Positions 35,725-45,098 of a stretch of 64,000 bases of DNA are shown one piece after another. Below the pieces are notes generated by a model. That model saw nothing but the letters and a program-made list of their open reading frames with translations, was not told the origin of the DNA and searched no databases. The translations under genes were made by a program, and so were the position numbers. How positions within the stretch are numbered: position 1 is the first letter of the stretch; every line of letters starts with the position of its first letter. Source of the DNA: Pseudoflavonifractor sp902362925 (GTDB lineage Bacteria; Bacillota; Clostridia; Oscillospirales; Oscillospiraceae); assembly GCA_902362925.1 (NCBI GenBank), contig CABIYL010000010.1. One strand, given 5' to 3'.

Positions 35725-35740
35725 GAATGGAGATATGAGA

Positions 35741-37105
35741 TTAGCGGCGGCGTCTGCCGTGATAGCCGCTGCGGCCGCGGCCGCCGTAGCTCCGGCGGCC
35801 CCGACGGCCAAAGATGGTGAGCCGGAGCACCAGCACCAGAATGAGGAGCACCAGCACCAGCAGGAGAATCTTCACCCACAGCTGGCTGAAGAATTTCTCA
35901 ATCCGGTCCAGATTGTAGAGCAGCTCGGAGCGCTCCACCGTGTCTACGGCCACCAGGTCCAGGGAGCCGTACTCTTCGCCGTTGTAGGTGAGAGTCACCT
36001 TGCCCAGGACCGTACCCTTTTCCACCGGGGCCTCCAGGGTGTCATAGTAGCGCTCCACGACCTGCTCAAAGTCCTCGGCGGATACGTCGTTGGGCAGCAC
36101 GGCGGACAGGGTGCCGTTGGGCTCAGCCACCACGTGGTCGGTCTCGGAGAGGGTCACGGGGATGGACAGCTGGGGCTTGCTGCTGCTCATAATGGACTGG
36201 TAGGAGAAGTTGGAGAAGCCCCACTCCAGCAGCTTCTTGCTCTCGGAGAAGTGGGTGTAGCCCTCGCTGCCGGTGGCGCCGGGAGTACGCTCACAGCCGG
36301 TGACCACGGCGATGAGGGAGCGGTCGCCCTTGGTGGCGGCGGAGGCCAGGCAGTAGCCGGCCTCGGGGGTGTAGCCGGTCTTGATGCCGGTGCAGTACTC
36401 ATAAGTATAGCCCTTGTACTTCCAGCTGGTGATGAGGGCGTTGGTGTCCCAGAAGGTGCGCTCCTCGCTCATGTTGGTGGCGGGCACCGTGTAGTTCATG
36501 GAGGTGACCAGCTCACGGAAGATGTCGTGCTTCATGGCCTCGTTGCAGAAAAGGTAGATGTCGTAGGCGGTGGTGTAGTGGTTCTCGTCGTGGAGGCCGT
36601 GGGGGTTCATGAAGTGGGTGTCCTCACAGCCCAGCTCGGCGGCCCGCTGGTTCATCAGGTCCACGAAGGCGTCGATGGAGCCGGCAACCGTCTCGGCCAG
36701 CACATTGCACGCCTCGTTGGCAGAGGGGATCAGGGCGCAGGCCAGCACGTCCTTCAGGGTGAGAACCTCGCCGGGCTTCAGGTTCTGGGTGGAGGCGCCC
36801 GACATCATGCCATCGTTCACGTTGGAGCTGACCGTGATCTGCTGGTCCAGGGACAGCTCACCCCGGTCAATGGCCTCGATGGTCAGCAGACCGGTCATAA
36901 CTTTGGTGATGCTGGCGGGATAGGTTCGCTCATGGGAGTTGTGCTCGTAGAGAATCTCGCCGTAGGTAGTGTCCACCAAAATAGCGGACCGGGCATTCAC
37001 CACATAGTCGTCCTCAGAATTGGCGGCTGCTGTGGAAAAAGGAGCAAGGACAGCGCAGATCAGCGCCAGGGTCAGAACAAGAGAAAAAACACGATTTTTT
37101 TTCAT
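35741..37105 (-). CDS. D-alanyl-D-alanine carboxypeptidase (S11 family, DacF-like)
   Basis: This is a penicillin-binding enzyme that trims the terminal D-Ala from peptidoglycan stem peptides outside the membrane. The 454-residue protein starts at MKKNRVF (ATG at 37105, GGGAG about eight bases before) with a signal peptide ending near AAANSEDD. Active-site motifs are complete: S65-I-T-K68, SAN in ALIPSANEACN, and KTG in GIKTGYTPEAG. The PBP5-C-like domain follows, then a C-terminal membrane helix and a short tail rich in Arg, Gly and Tyr on the cytoplasmic side, an uncommon ending. Confidence 0.94.
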   Translation of the reverse strand: MKKNRVFSLVLTLALICAVLAPFSTAAANSEDDYVVNARSAILVDTTYGEILYEHNSHERTYPASITKVMTGLLTIEAIDRGELSLDQQITVSSNVNDGMMSGASTQNLKPGEVLTLKDVLACALIPSANEACNVLAETVAGSIDAFVDLMNQRAAELGCEDTHFMNPHGLHDENHYTTAYDIYLFCNEAMKHDIFRELVTSMNYTVPATNMSEERTFWDTNALITSWKYKGYTYEYCTGIKTGYTPEAGYCLASAATKGDRSLIAVVTGCERTPGATGSEGYTHFSESKKLLEWGFSNFSYQSIMSSSKPQLSIPVTLSETDHVVAEPNGTLSAVLPNDVSAEDFEQVVERYYDTLEAPVEKGTVLGKVTLTYNGEEYGSLDLVAVDTVERSELLYNLDRIEKFFSQLWVKILLLVLVLLILVLVLRLTIFGRRGRRSYGGRGRSGYHGRRRR

Positions 37106-37275
37106 AGGAAACTCCCGCACTCTATGTTATAATATATCCCATAGCGTCCCTTTGCCGCAAAAAACGGCCCCAAAGGCCATGTCTGGGGCAAAGAACGATA
37201 AGGGACAAAATGGTTACATAATTCATTATAGCAAAGAAGGACGGGCCGCGCAACGGGAAAGGTGGTTACAATTTG

Positions 37276-37734
37276 ATGAAGATTTCCAGGCTGGAATTTG
37301 TGCTGCTTTTGCTGACAACCGCCTGCCTTGCCTTCTTCGCCGGATGGTACCTGGGCGGACAGTCCGCACCCGGAACGGTTCGGATTACCGCCCAGCACAG
37401 CCCGGAGCCGTCGGTCATGGCCAGCCTGCCGGTGTCTCAGACACCGGTGGCGGCATCACCGGAGCCGTCAGAGACCGGGCCCGTGGAAACTGAGGTCCAG
37501 ACGCCAGCTCCGTCCCCGTCCGCGCCGGAGCAGCAGTCCGGCCTGATTAACATCAACACCGCCGACAGCGAGACCCTCCAGACACTCCCCAGCATCGGGG
37601 AGAAGCGGGCGGCGGCTATCATCGCCTACCGGGAAGAACACGGACCCTTCCGCATTGTGGAGGATATCACCAATGTCAGCGGCATCGGCGAGAGAATTTT
37701 GTCCCAGATTATTGACCATATCACCGTGGAATGA
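37276..37734 (+). CDS. ComEA-like helix-hairpin-helix protein
   Basis: The 152-residue protein has an N-terminal membrane anchor (FVLLLLTTACLAFFAGWYLGG), a Pro/Ser/Glu-rich linker and a C-terminal double helix-hairpin-helix (ININTADSETLQTLPSIGEK, EDITNVSGIGERIL). That is the DNA-binding arrangement of the competence receptor ComEA; the SLBB domain is missing, as in short family members. ATG at 37276 follows AAAGGTGG by ten bases; the TTG directly before it is possible. No other competence genes are in the window. Confidence 0.85.
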   Translation: MKISRLEFVLLLLTTACLAFFAGWYLGGQSAPGTVRITAQHSPEPSVMASLPVSQTPVAASPEPSETGPVETEVQTPAPSPSAPEQQSGLININTADSETLQTLPSIGEKRAAAIIAYREEHGPFRIVEDITNVSGIGERILSQIIDHITVE

Positions 37735-37763
37735 GGGCGAAAGCCCTGTGGAGGAATAAAACA

Positions 37764-38447
<684 letters not shown>

Positions 38448-38458
38448 ATCAGAGCGCC

Positions 38459-38497
38459 AAAAGCCTCCGGGAGGAAGTTTCCTCCCGGAGGCTTTTT
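38459..38497 (+). terminator. Strong intrinsic terminator
   Basis: AAAAGCCTCCGGGAGGAA (38459-38476) and its complement (38479-38496) form an 18-base perfect stem with a two-base gap, followed by more T. Confidence 0.92.
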
Positions 38498-38604
38498 ATT
38501 TTACAAACTGTTTGTCTCCATTTTACAAAAACTGCGGGGAAGGGCAGCGGCGAGGATGGTACAATATCTGCCGGAACAGAAAACGGAACAAAAGGAGATT
38601 CTCC

Positions 38605-39465
38605 ATGCCATCTACCTACGCGCACAAGTATTTTGGAGACCGAATCCTCCGCCGGGACCTGCCCGTCCTGAAGGGGCTGACACCCGATCAGCGGGAGCTG
38701 TTTTTCATCGGCCTCCACGGGCCGGACATCCTGTTTTACTACAAGGCCCTCACTGTCAACAAGGTCAACGCCGTGGGCTTTGGGCAGCACGAGAAGCCGG
38801 CCGCCGACTTCTTCGGTCCTGCCGCCGCCCTGGTGCGGGCCATGCCCGCTGAGGAGCAGAAGCTCAGCCAGGCCTATCTGATGGGCTTTCTCTGTCATTT
38901 CGCCCTGGACAGTGCCTGCCACGGGTACATCGAGCAGAAAATCCACGTCAGCGGCGTCACCCACACGGAGATTGAGGGGGAGTTCGACCGCTGTCTTATG
39001 GCCGAACAGGAGCTGGACCCAATACGGCAGAACCTGACCGGACACATCCATCCCACGGCTGAGCACAGCCGGGTCATCGCCCCCTTCTTTTCCACGGTCA
39101 CGCCGAAAGAGGTGGAAAAATCCCTGCGGAGCATGATTTTTTACAACCGGCTGCTGATCGCCCCCAGTGCCTGGAAACGGAACCTGGTGAAGGGCGTGCT
39201 CCGGCTGTCGGGCAACTACACCGAGATGCACGGCCTGCTCATCAATCCCCAGCCCGACCCCCGCTGCGCCGACAGCTGCGTCCGCCTGAAAAAGCTGATG
39301 GACCGGGCGGAGGCGCAGTGCCTGGCCCTGATGGAGGGCTACCTGCCCTGCCTGAAGGAGGAGCGTCCCCTGCCCGAAGGGCTGGACCGCACCTTCGGCG
39401 CCGGGTCCAACTGGCAGAAGATCCCCGTGCTGAGTCTGGAAAAGGAGCTTGTCTATGAAGTTTAA
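38605..39465 (+). CDS. Zinc-dependent phospholipase C-like protein
   Basis: The 286-residue protein starts seven bases after AAAGGAG. It shows the His/Asp-rich pattern of the PF00882 zinc phospholipase/S1-P1 nuclease fold: MPSTYAHKYFGDRI, GLHGPDILFYY, CHFALDSACHGYIE and HTEIEGEFD. Unlike secreted toxins of the family it has no signal peptide, so it is probably cytoplasmic. The transporter gene starts within its last codons. Activity on phospholipids is not implied; many genomic members are uncharacterised. Confidence 0.85.
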   Translation: MPSTYAHKYFGDRILRRDLPVLKGLTPDQRELFFIGLHGPDILFYYKALTVNKVNAVGFGQHEKPAADFFGPAAALVRAMPAEEQKLSQAYLMGFLCHFALDSACHGYIEQKIHVSGVTHTEIEGEFDRCLMAEQELDPIRQNLTGHIHPTAEHSRVIAPFFSTVTPKEVEKSLRSMIFYNRLLIAPSAWKRNLVKGVLRLSGNYTEMHGLLINPQPDPRCADSCVRLKKLMDRAEAQCLALMEGYLPCLKEERPLPEGLDRTFGAGSNWQKIPVLSLEKELVYEV

Positions 39466-40723
39466 ATTACAGCCCCTGGAGCGCAGATGGGTGCTCTACG
39501 ATGTGGGCAATTCCGCCTTTACCCTGCTGGTCTCCACCATCATGCCCATCTATTTCAACAGTCTGGCCGGTGCAGACGGCCTCTCCGAGGTGAGCTACCT
39601 GGCCTACTGGGGCTACGCCACCTCCATTGCCACCCTGATCGTGGCCCTGTGCGGCCCTGTGCTGGGCACCATCTCCGACTTCCCCGGGTGGAAAAAGAAG
39701 CTCTTCTCCGCCTCCGTACTGGTGGGCGCCCTGGGCTGCGTGGGCCTGGGCGTCATGTCCTCCTGGCTGTGGTTCCTGGTGCTCTTTGTCCTGGCCAAGT
39801 CGGCCTATTCCGTGAGCCTGGTCATCTACGACTCCATGCTCACCGACATCACCCAGCCCGAGCGGATGGACAAGGTCTCCGCCAACGGCTACGCCTGGGG
39901 CTATATCGGCAGCTGCATCCCCTTTGTCCTCTCCCTGGTGCTGGTACTGTGCTATGAGCCCCTGGGCATGTCCATCAACCTGGCCATGGCCCTGGCCTTC
40001 CTGCTCATCGCGGCCTGGTGGCTGCTGCTGTCCGTGCCCCTGTGGCGGTCCTATGAGCAGAAGCACTCCGTCCCCGCCCAGGGCAGCCGCCTGGGTGAGA
40101 GCTTCCGCCGTCTGGGCGGCGTGTTCTCCGAGCTGTCCCACAACCGGAAGGCCCTCTTCTTCCTCATCGCCTTCTTCTTCTACATCGACGGCGTGTACAC
40201 CATCATCGACATGGCCACCGCCTACGGCACCGCACTGGGCCTGGACACCACCGGCCTGCTGCTGGCTCTGCTGGTGACCCAGATTGTGGCCTTCCCCGCA
40301 GCCCTCCTCTTCGGCCGCCTCACCGAGCGGTTCTCCTCCGCAAACCTCATTCTGGTGTGCATCGGTGCCTACTTCCTCATCACCATCTACGGCATGTGGA
40401 TGAAGGAACAGTACCAGTTCTGGGTGCTGGCCGTTTGCGTGGGCATCTTCCAGGGGGCCATCCAGTCCATGTCCCGTGCCTACTTCGCCCGGCTCATCCC
40501 CCCGGAGAAGTCCGGCGAGTACTTCGGCCTGTATGACATCTGCGGCAAGGGTGCCTCCTTCCTGGGCACCATCACCGTCTCCGCCGTGAGCCAGCTCACC
40601 GGCAGCGTAAACCTGGGCGTGGGCGCCCTGGCCTTCATGTTTGCCGTGGGTGCGGTCTTCTTTGTCCAGGCGGTGCGGCAGGAAGTGCCGGACAGAACGG
40701 GAACGGCCGTTCCGGTCCACTGA
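39455..40723 (+). CDS. UMF1-family (Atg22-like) major facilitator transporter
   Basis: The 422-residue protein has 12 hydrophobic segments. The N-terminus (LQPLERRWVLYDVGNSAFTLLVSTIMPIYF) is typical of the UMF1/Atg22 family, which is thought to export amino acids. ATG at 39455 lies eight bases after AAAGGAG and inside the end of the phospholipase-like gene, so the two are translationally linked. A bidirectional terminator follows. Confidence 0.9.
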   Translation: MKFKLQPLERRWVLYDVGNSAFTLLVSTIMPIYFNSLAGADGLSEVSYLAYWGYATSIATLIVALCGPVLGTISDFPGWKKKLFSASVLVGALGCVGLGVMSSWLWFLVLFVLAKSAYSVSLVIYDSMLTDITQPERMDKVSANGYAWGYIGSCIPFVLSLVLVLCYEPLGMSINLAMALAFLLIAAWWLLLSVPLWRSYEQKHSVPAQGSRLGESFRRLGGVFSELSHNRKALFFLIAFFFYIDGVYTIIDMATAYGTALGLDTTGLLLALLVTQIVAFPAALLFGRLTERFSSANLILVCIGAYFLITIYGMWMKEQYQFWVLAVCVGIFQGAIQSMSRAYFARLIPPEKSGEYFGLYDICGKGASFLGTITVSAVSQLTGSVNLGVGALAFMFAVGAVFFVQAVRQEVPDRTGTAVPVH

Positions 40724-40730
40724 GCGCATA

Positions 40731-40767
40731 AAAAAATCAGCAGCCCGTTACGGGCTGCTGATTTTTT
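40731..40767. terminator. Bidirectional intrinsic terminator
   Basis: AAAAAATCAGCAGCCCG (40731-40747), loop TTA, and its exact complement (40751-40767) lie between the convergent UMF1-type and YczE-type genes. Confidence 0.93.
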
Positions 40768-40779
40768 GTTTGCAAAAGG

Positions 40780-41427
40780 TTATGCGTGGGCCTCACCGAA
40801 CAGGGCACGGGGCATGAACGCCAGACGGCGGCTGATGAGGCGGGCGATAAAGCCCACCAGCAGGGCGGCCACAATGGTACCCTCCCGCACGCCGGCCAGG
40901 GCGCCGGCAAAGACAAAGGAGAGCACCGCGGCAATCACCGTCATGGACACGTCAAAGGCTACTTTGGTGGAGCCGAACTCAGGGCCCCAGCGGAACACGA
41001 TGGAGCGCACAAAGGACTCGCCGGGCAGCATGACCACGTCGGCCAGCATCTCCATGTACACGCCCACGCCCAGCACCACGCAACCAATCAGCAGATAGAG
41101 CACCTTCATGCCGTAGGCCTGGGGCTGGATGAAGAAGAGCAGGGCCATGCACAGGTCGATGAAGCAGCCGAACACAAAGGACACGGGAATCTGAAGGATG
41201 TGCTCGGGGCGGAAGTCCTTACGTAGGATGATCAGCTGGAGGGCGATGAGCAGCAGGCTGAACAGGATGGTGAACTGGCCCAGGGTGAGGGGGAAATTCA
41301 GGCTGAGCACGTAGGGGATGGAGGAGATGGGGGAGGTGCCCAGATCCGCCTTGGTGATGAGAGCCACCCCAAGGGAGTTGACGAACAGTCCAATCAAAAA
41401 TACCACATAGCGCTTCAGCTTTTCCAT
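40780..41427 (-). CDS. YczE/YitT-like membrane protein
   Basis: The 215-residue protein has five or six membrane helices. The opening VVFLIGLFVNSLGVALITKADLGTSPISS and the motif LPGESFVRSI are characteristic of the YczE/YyaS family. Its role is unknown; in Bacillus, YczE has been linked to post-translational support of antibiotic synthesis. It is transcribed divergently from a PadR regulator with a PadR-type box over its -35, so it is a probable target of that regulator. Confidence 0.86.
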   Translation of the reverse strand: MEKLKRYVVFLIGLFVNSLGVALITKADLGTSPISSIPYVLSLNFPLTLGQFTILFSLLLIALQLIILRKDFRPEHILQIPVSFVFGCFIDLCMALLFFIQPQAYGMKVLYLLIGCVVLGVGVYMEMLADVVMLPGESFVRSIVFRWGPEFGSTKVAFDVSMTVIAAVLSFVFAGALAGVREGTIVAALLVGFIARLISRRLAFMPRALFGEAHA

Positions 41428-41492
41428 TTCCGAACCAAAACTCCTTCCAAAAAATCATTCCGCTCCCAGAGAGCGGAATATTACTGCAATTT

Positions 41493-41534
41493 ATGGTAGC
41501 ATGAAAAAGCAAACATGTCAATTATGACATGTTT
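41493..41534 (-). promoter_or_regulatory. Promoter of the YczE-type gene overlapped by a PadR box
   Basis: On the minus strand TTGACA (41516-41521), 17 bases, TACCAT (41493-41498). The perfect 24-base palindrome 41511-41534 (10-base arms AAACATGTCA) contains ATGT-N8-ACAT, the half-site spacing of PadR operators, and covers the -35. A second inverted repeat (ATTCCGCTC arms, 41457-41479) lies in the leader. Confidence 0.72.
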
Positions 41535-41628
41535 AAAGAGAGAGAAGAAGTGAGTGGAGGTTTTTTGGAAGAAATGAAACGGAGAATGTGGTATAATACC
41601 GCCATGAGCCTTACGAGGAGGAGAGACC

Positions 41629-42180
41629 ATGGGAACCCTGCGCTATGCCATTCTGGGCCTGCTGAACCGGCGGGATATGTCGGGCTACGACCTGACAAAG
41701 GAGTTTGAGACCACCCTGGCCGAGTTCTGGGGCGCCAAGCACAGCCAGATTTACCCCGAGCTGAAGGCCCTGGCGGATGAGAGCTTGATTGCCTATCAGA
41801 TTGAGATATCCGGCACTGTGCTGGAGAAAAAGGTGTATTCCATCACCGAGCGGGGACGGACAGCCCTCCAGACCTGGGCGGAGACCCAGCTGAAGATGAA
41901 ATCCGTGCCCAAGGACGAGTTCCGGCTCCAGCTGTACTTCTCCGACTGTATCCCGCCCCAGCGGCGCATCGCCCTGCTGGAGCCACAGCTGGAGCAGCAC
42001 AGGGCACTGCTGGACCACCTGCGGGAGAACATGGCCAAGTTCGGCCAGGTGCCCCCGGAGGGTGAGGAGGCCTTCAGCGATTACCTGGTGCTGCTGGGCG
42101 GCGTCATGCGGGAAGAGGGCTGCTGCGCCTGGCTGGAGCGGTGCATTGCGCTGTGCCGTGAGCGGCTGGAAAAGCAATAA
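41629..42180 (+). CDS. PadR-family transcriptional regulator
   Basis: The 183-residue protein has the PadR winged helix (MGTLRYAILGLLNRRDMSGYDLTKEF, FWGAKHSQIYPELKALADESLI, VYSITERGRTALQTW) and the PadR-s2-type helical C-terminal domain with a Cys pair (REEGCCAWLERCIAL). GAGGAGGAG lies five to ten bases upstream. An extended -10 TGGTATAAT lies at 41590-41597. It is divergent from the YczE-type gene across a PadR box. Confidence 0.93.
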   Translation: MGTLRYAILGLLNRRDMSGYDLTKEFETTLAEFWGAKHSQIYPELKALADESLIAYQIEISGTVLEKKVYSITERGRTALQTWAETQLKMKSVPKDEFRLQLYFSDCIPPQRRIALLEPQLEQHRALLDHLRENMAKFGQVPPEGEEAFSDYLVLLGGVMREEGCCAWLERCIALCRERLEKQ

Positions 42181-42190
42181 ATAAACTAAG

Positions 42191-42232
42191 CGGGTGTGCT
42201 TCGCCGGATTTCCGGCAAAGCACACCCGTTTT
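42191..42232. terminator. Bidirectional intrinsic terminator
   Basis: CGGGTGTGCTT-C-GCCGGA and TCCGGC-A-AAGCACACCCG pair over 17 bases with one mismatch, then TTTTC. It lies between padR and the convergent cysteine-desulfurase-like gene. Confidence 0.88.
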
Positions 42233-42235
42233 CTG

Positions 42236-43375
42236 TTATTCCTCCGCCAGGTCAGCCACCGCACGGATGGCGGCGTCCACCTCCTCCTCGGTGTTGTACC
42301 AGGAGAAGCTGAACCGCACCGCGCCCTGCTCCGTGGTGCCCAGGGCCTGGTGCATCCGGGGCGCACAGTGGGCGCCGGGACGGGTGGCGATGTCGTAGTC
42401 CATGCTGAGAATGTCGGACACCTCGCTGGAGTCCATGTCCCCGATGTTCAGCGCCACAATGGCGGCCCGGTGGGCCTGGGTGAAGTCACCGTACACCGTG
42501 ACCCCCTTCAGACCAACCACACCGTCGTAAAACCGCCGCATCAGGGCTTCTTCACGGCGGGCGATATTTTCCACACCGGTGGCCTGGATAAAATCCAGAG
42601 CGGCGGAGAGCCCCATGATGCCGTGGCTGTTCAGGGTGCCCGCCTCCAGCCGGGTGGGATACTCCTCCGGCTGGGTCTTGCTGTAGGACTGCACCCCCGA
42701 GCCGCCCACCTTGAAGGGCTTGATTTCCACGCCGGGCCGGATGCACAGCCCGCCGGTGCCCTGGGGACCCATCAGGCCCTTGTGGCCGGTGAAGCAGAGA
42801 ATGGCGATGCCCATGGCCTCCATGTCGATGGGTGCCGCTCCCGCAGTCTGGGAGGCATCCACGATGAAGAGCAGGCCGTGGGCTTTGGCAATGGCGCCCA
42901 CCCGGGCGATGTCGACCATGTTGCCTGTCAGGTTGGAGGCGTGGGTGCACACGATGGCCCTGGTCTCAGGCCGGATGAGGGATTCAAAGGCGGACATGTC
43001 CGGCCTGCCCTGCCTGTCGGCGGGCACAAAGCTGAGGGACACGTTCCGTTCCGCCTCCAGACGGTACAGGGGCCGGAGGACGGAGTTGTGCTCCAGGTCG
43101 GTGGTGATTACATGGTCCCCCGGGGATAGGGTGCCGCAGATGGCGATGTTCAGCGCCTCGGTGGAGTTGCAGGTAAAGACCACATGGTCCGCACGGGGGC
43201 AGTGGAACAGCTCAGCGAGCTTGCACCGGGTGTCATACACCGCACGGGAGGCCTGAAGGGCGCTGCCGTGAGCGCCCCGGGAGGCGTTGCCCATGGTGGT
43301 CATGGCGTTCACCACCGCGTCGATGACCTGGGGCGGCTTCTGCCGGGTGGTGGCCGCATTGTCCAGATAGATCAA
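42236..43375 (-). CDS. Cysteine desulfurase-family PLP enzyme
   Basis: This class V aminotransferase-fold enzyme of 379 residues shows IYLDNAATTRQKP at the start, ASNLTGNMVDI, VDASQTAGA and the PLP lysine in CFTGHKGLMGPQGTGG. Family members take sulfur or selenium from cysteine/selenocysteine. The GHKGLMGPQG form is that of the subgroup found next to DUF3343 and YedF in Clostridia, as here. It is the last gene of a five-gene minus-strand cluster with the dehydratase-type proteins, so it may supply sulfur for cluster assembly or an unknown substrate; that is inference. Confidence 0.92.
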   Translation of the reverse strand: MIYLDNAATTRQKPPQVIDAVVNAMTTMGNASRGAHGSALQASRAVYDTRCKLAELFHCPRADHVVFTCNSTEALNIAICGTLSPGDHVITTDLEHNSVLRPLYRLEAERNVSLSFVPADRQGRPDMSAFESLIRPETRAIVCTHASNLTGNMVDIARVGAIAKAHGLLFIVDASQTAGAAPIDMEAMGIAILCFTGHKGLMGPQGTGGLCIRPGVEIKPFKVGGSGVQSYSKTQPEEYPTRLEAGTLNSHGIMGLSAALDFIQATGVENIARREEALMRRFYDGVVGLKGVTVYGDFTQAHRAAIVALNIGDMDSSEVSDILSMDYDIATRPGAHCAPRMHQALGTTEQGAVRFSFSWYNTEEEVDAAIRAVADLAEE

Positions 43376-43404
43376 GGGAACTCATCTCCTATGGTTGTTC
43401 AGCA

Positions 43405-43647
43405 TCACACCCACAGCTCCAGCACCCGGGTCTCCTGCCAGTGCATGCCCGCGTCCGTCATGGCGGACAGAAGCTGGCTTTCGGCCTCCACAGGGGCCTT
43501 CCAGGCCAGGCCGCAGCCTGCGCTGATCTCACGGGGCACCGGGATCAGACGACCAGGCAGACCGTTCCTACCGCAGAACTGCTCCATACCCATGGCGTCG
43601 GTGGTGGTGGAAAAGGTGATGATAAGAGCCGGTTTTTTCTCCCGCAT
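43405..43647 (-). CDS. DUF3343 protein (putative Se/S carrier-like)
   Basis: The 80-residue protein opens with KKPALIITFSTTTDAMGMEQFC, the fold of DUF3343, with a second conserved part GLPGRLIPVPREISAGCGLAW. Two conserved cysteines (near residues 24 and 45) suit a sulfur or selenium carrier. It lies between the desulfurase-like gene and yedF, with 8-29 base spacings. The family's biochemical role is unproven. Confidence 0.88.
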   Translation of the reverse strand: MREKKPALIITFSTTTDAMGMEQFCGRNGLPGRLIPVPREISAGCGLAWKAPVEAESQLLSAMTDAGMHWQETRVLELWV

Positions 43648-43655
43648 GGCGTGCC

Positions 43656-44279
43656 TCAGGGACGGACAACCCGGCCGGCGGAGCTCATCTTCTCCACAAT
43701 GTCGTACATGTTGGTGACGCCGCCCACCTGCAGCTTGTCGCCCAGACCGAAGAAGTTCAGGCAGGTGCCGCAGGTGAGAATCTCCACACCCTGGGCCTCC
43801 AGGCTCTTCAGGTCCTCCAGGGAGGCGGAGCCCTCGGTGGTCAGCTTGGCGCCGCCGTTGTAGAAGAGGATGGACTTGGGCAGGGTGTCCTGCTGGGTGA
43901 GGGCGAAGATGAAGCTCTTCATCAGGGCAGCGCCCAGCTCGTCGCTGCCGGTGCCCATGCAGGGGGAGGAGATGACCACCACCGTGTCATTCCTACCGGT
44001 GCCCGCGGGCACCAGGCAGGTCTCGCTGTCGTCCTCGGCGGACTGGGCCGCAGGGGCGCCGGTGACCTCCATCACCACACGGAACTCCTTGTCCCCCAGC
44101 TTCTCCGACTTGACCGCATAGCCGTTGTTGTTGGCCAGACGGGTCAGGTTCTGCACCGCAATCTCATTGTCCACCAGGGTCTCCACCGTGCCGGAACCCG
44201 CCAGCTCCTTGATGGCGTTCTTGGTCTTGATGACCGGGATGGGACAGGGATCGCCCATGGCGTTTACCTTTTTCAGCAT
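43656..44279 (-). CDS. yedF: Sulfurtransferase-like selenium metabolism protein YedF
   Basis: The 207-residue protein has the TusA-like domain with the carrier cysteine in MGDPCPIPVIKTKNAI, and a DsrE-like second domain (VVVISSPCMGTGSDELGAALMKSFIFAL, ILTCGTCLNFFGL). ATG at 44279 lies about ten bases after AGGAGG. YedF is normally listed with selenium metabolism, yet selA, selB, selD and molybdenum-hydroxylase genes are not in the visible neighbourhood. The adjacent activase and dehydratase-type proteins suggest a sulfur-trafficking role here. Confidence 0.92.
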   Translation of the reverse strand: MLKKVNAMGDPCPIPVIKTKNAIKELAGSGTVETLVDNEIAVQNLTRLANNNGYAVKSEKLGDKEFRVVMEVTGAPAAQSAEDDSETCLVPAGTGRNDTVVVISSPCMGTGSDELGAALMKSFIFALTQQDTLPKSILFYNGGAKLTTEGSASLEDLKSLEAQGVEILTCGTCLNFFGLGDKLQVGGVTNMYDIVEKMSSAGRVVRP

Positions 44280-44327
44280 ATCAATCAGTCCTCCTGTTCT
44301 GGATATGGATGGTTTAACACAAATCAC

Positions 44328-45098
44328 TCACCCGGCGGCCTTGCCCCGGGCGATGAGAGCCGCACCCAGAGCGCCGGCATACCGGCCCAGAGGATGGGTA
44401 AAGACGGGCTGTTTCAGCTTCTGGGACAGCCGCTCCACCAGGTAGGCGCTGTCGCACAGGCCGCCGGTGAGGAGCACGTCCCCCTTCAGGGTGTGCCGGG
44501 CACACAGGCCCGCCACCTTGCTCACCACCGAGTCCACCACGCCGGCGGCGATGTCCTCCCGCTTCTCTCCGGCGCCGATGTGGCTGATAACCTCGCTCTC
44601 GGCAAACACGGTGCACATGGAGCTGATGGCCAGCGGGGTGCCCGCCGCCGCCAGAGTGAACAGCTCGGGCAGGTCTACTCCCAGGCGGTTGGCCATAATC
44701 TCCAGGAACTTGCCCGTGCCCGCCGAGCACTTGTCGTTCATGAGAAAGCTGGAGGGCATGCCGTTTTCCACGGTGATAACCTTGGTGTCCTGTCCGCCAA
44801 TGTCCACGATGGTGCAGTCCCGGCCCAGCAAGTACCGGCCGCCCCGGCCGTGGCAGGTGATCTCGGTCACCGTCTTGGCCGCATAGTCCACCGCCACCCG
44901 GCCGTACCCGGTGGCGATGACCTTCATGTCCTCCCCCACGGGATGGCCGCCCGACTCCAGACGGCGGGCAATCTCTCCGGCGGTCTCCTTGCTGCTCCAG
45001 CCCGTGGGCAGGACAAAGTGGTCCACCATGTCCGACCCGTCCAGCACCACCACCTTGGAGGCGGTAGAGCCGATATCAATTCCCGCAAAATACTTCAT
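44328..45098 (-). CDS. 2-hydroxyacyl-CoA dehydratase activase (HgdC/YjiL type)
   Basis: This ATP-dependent iron-sulfur reductase of 256 residues belongs to the ASKHA fold: GIDIGSTASKVVVLD at the N-terminus, VDIGGQDTKVI, and the [4Fe-4S] region with KCSAGTGKFLE and SSMCTVFAESEV supplying one cysteine per subunit. It transfers single electrons, driven by ATP hydrolysis, to its partner. The gene overlaps the 3' end of the partner gene at 45095 by four bases (ATGA), so the two are translated together. Confidence 0.94.
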   Translation of the reverse strand: MKYFAGIDIGSTASKVVVLDGSDMVDHFVLPTGWSSKETAGEIARRLESGGHPVGEDMKVIATGYGRVAVDYAAKTVTEITCHGRGGRYLLGRDCTIVDIGGQDTKVITVENGMPSSFLMNDKCSAGTGKFLEIMANRLGVDLPELFTLAAAGTPLAISSMCTVFAESEVISHIGAGEKREDIAAGVVDSVVSKVAGLCARHTLKGDVLLTGGLCDSAYLVERLSQKLKQPVFTHPLGRYAGALGAALIARGKAAG

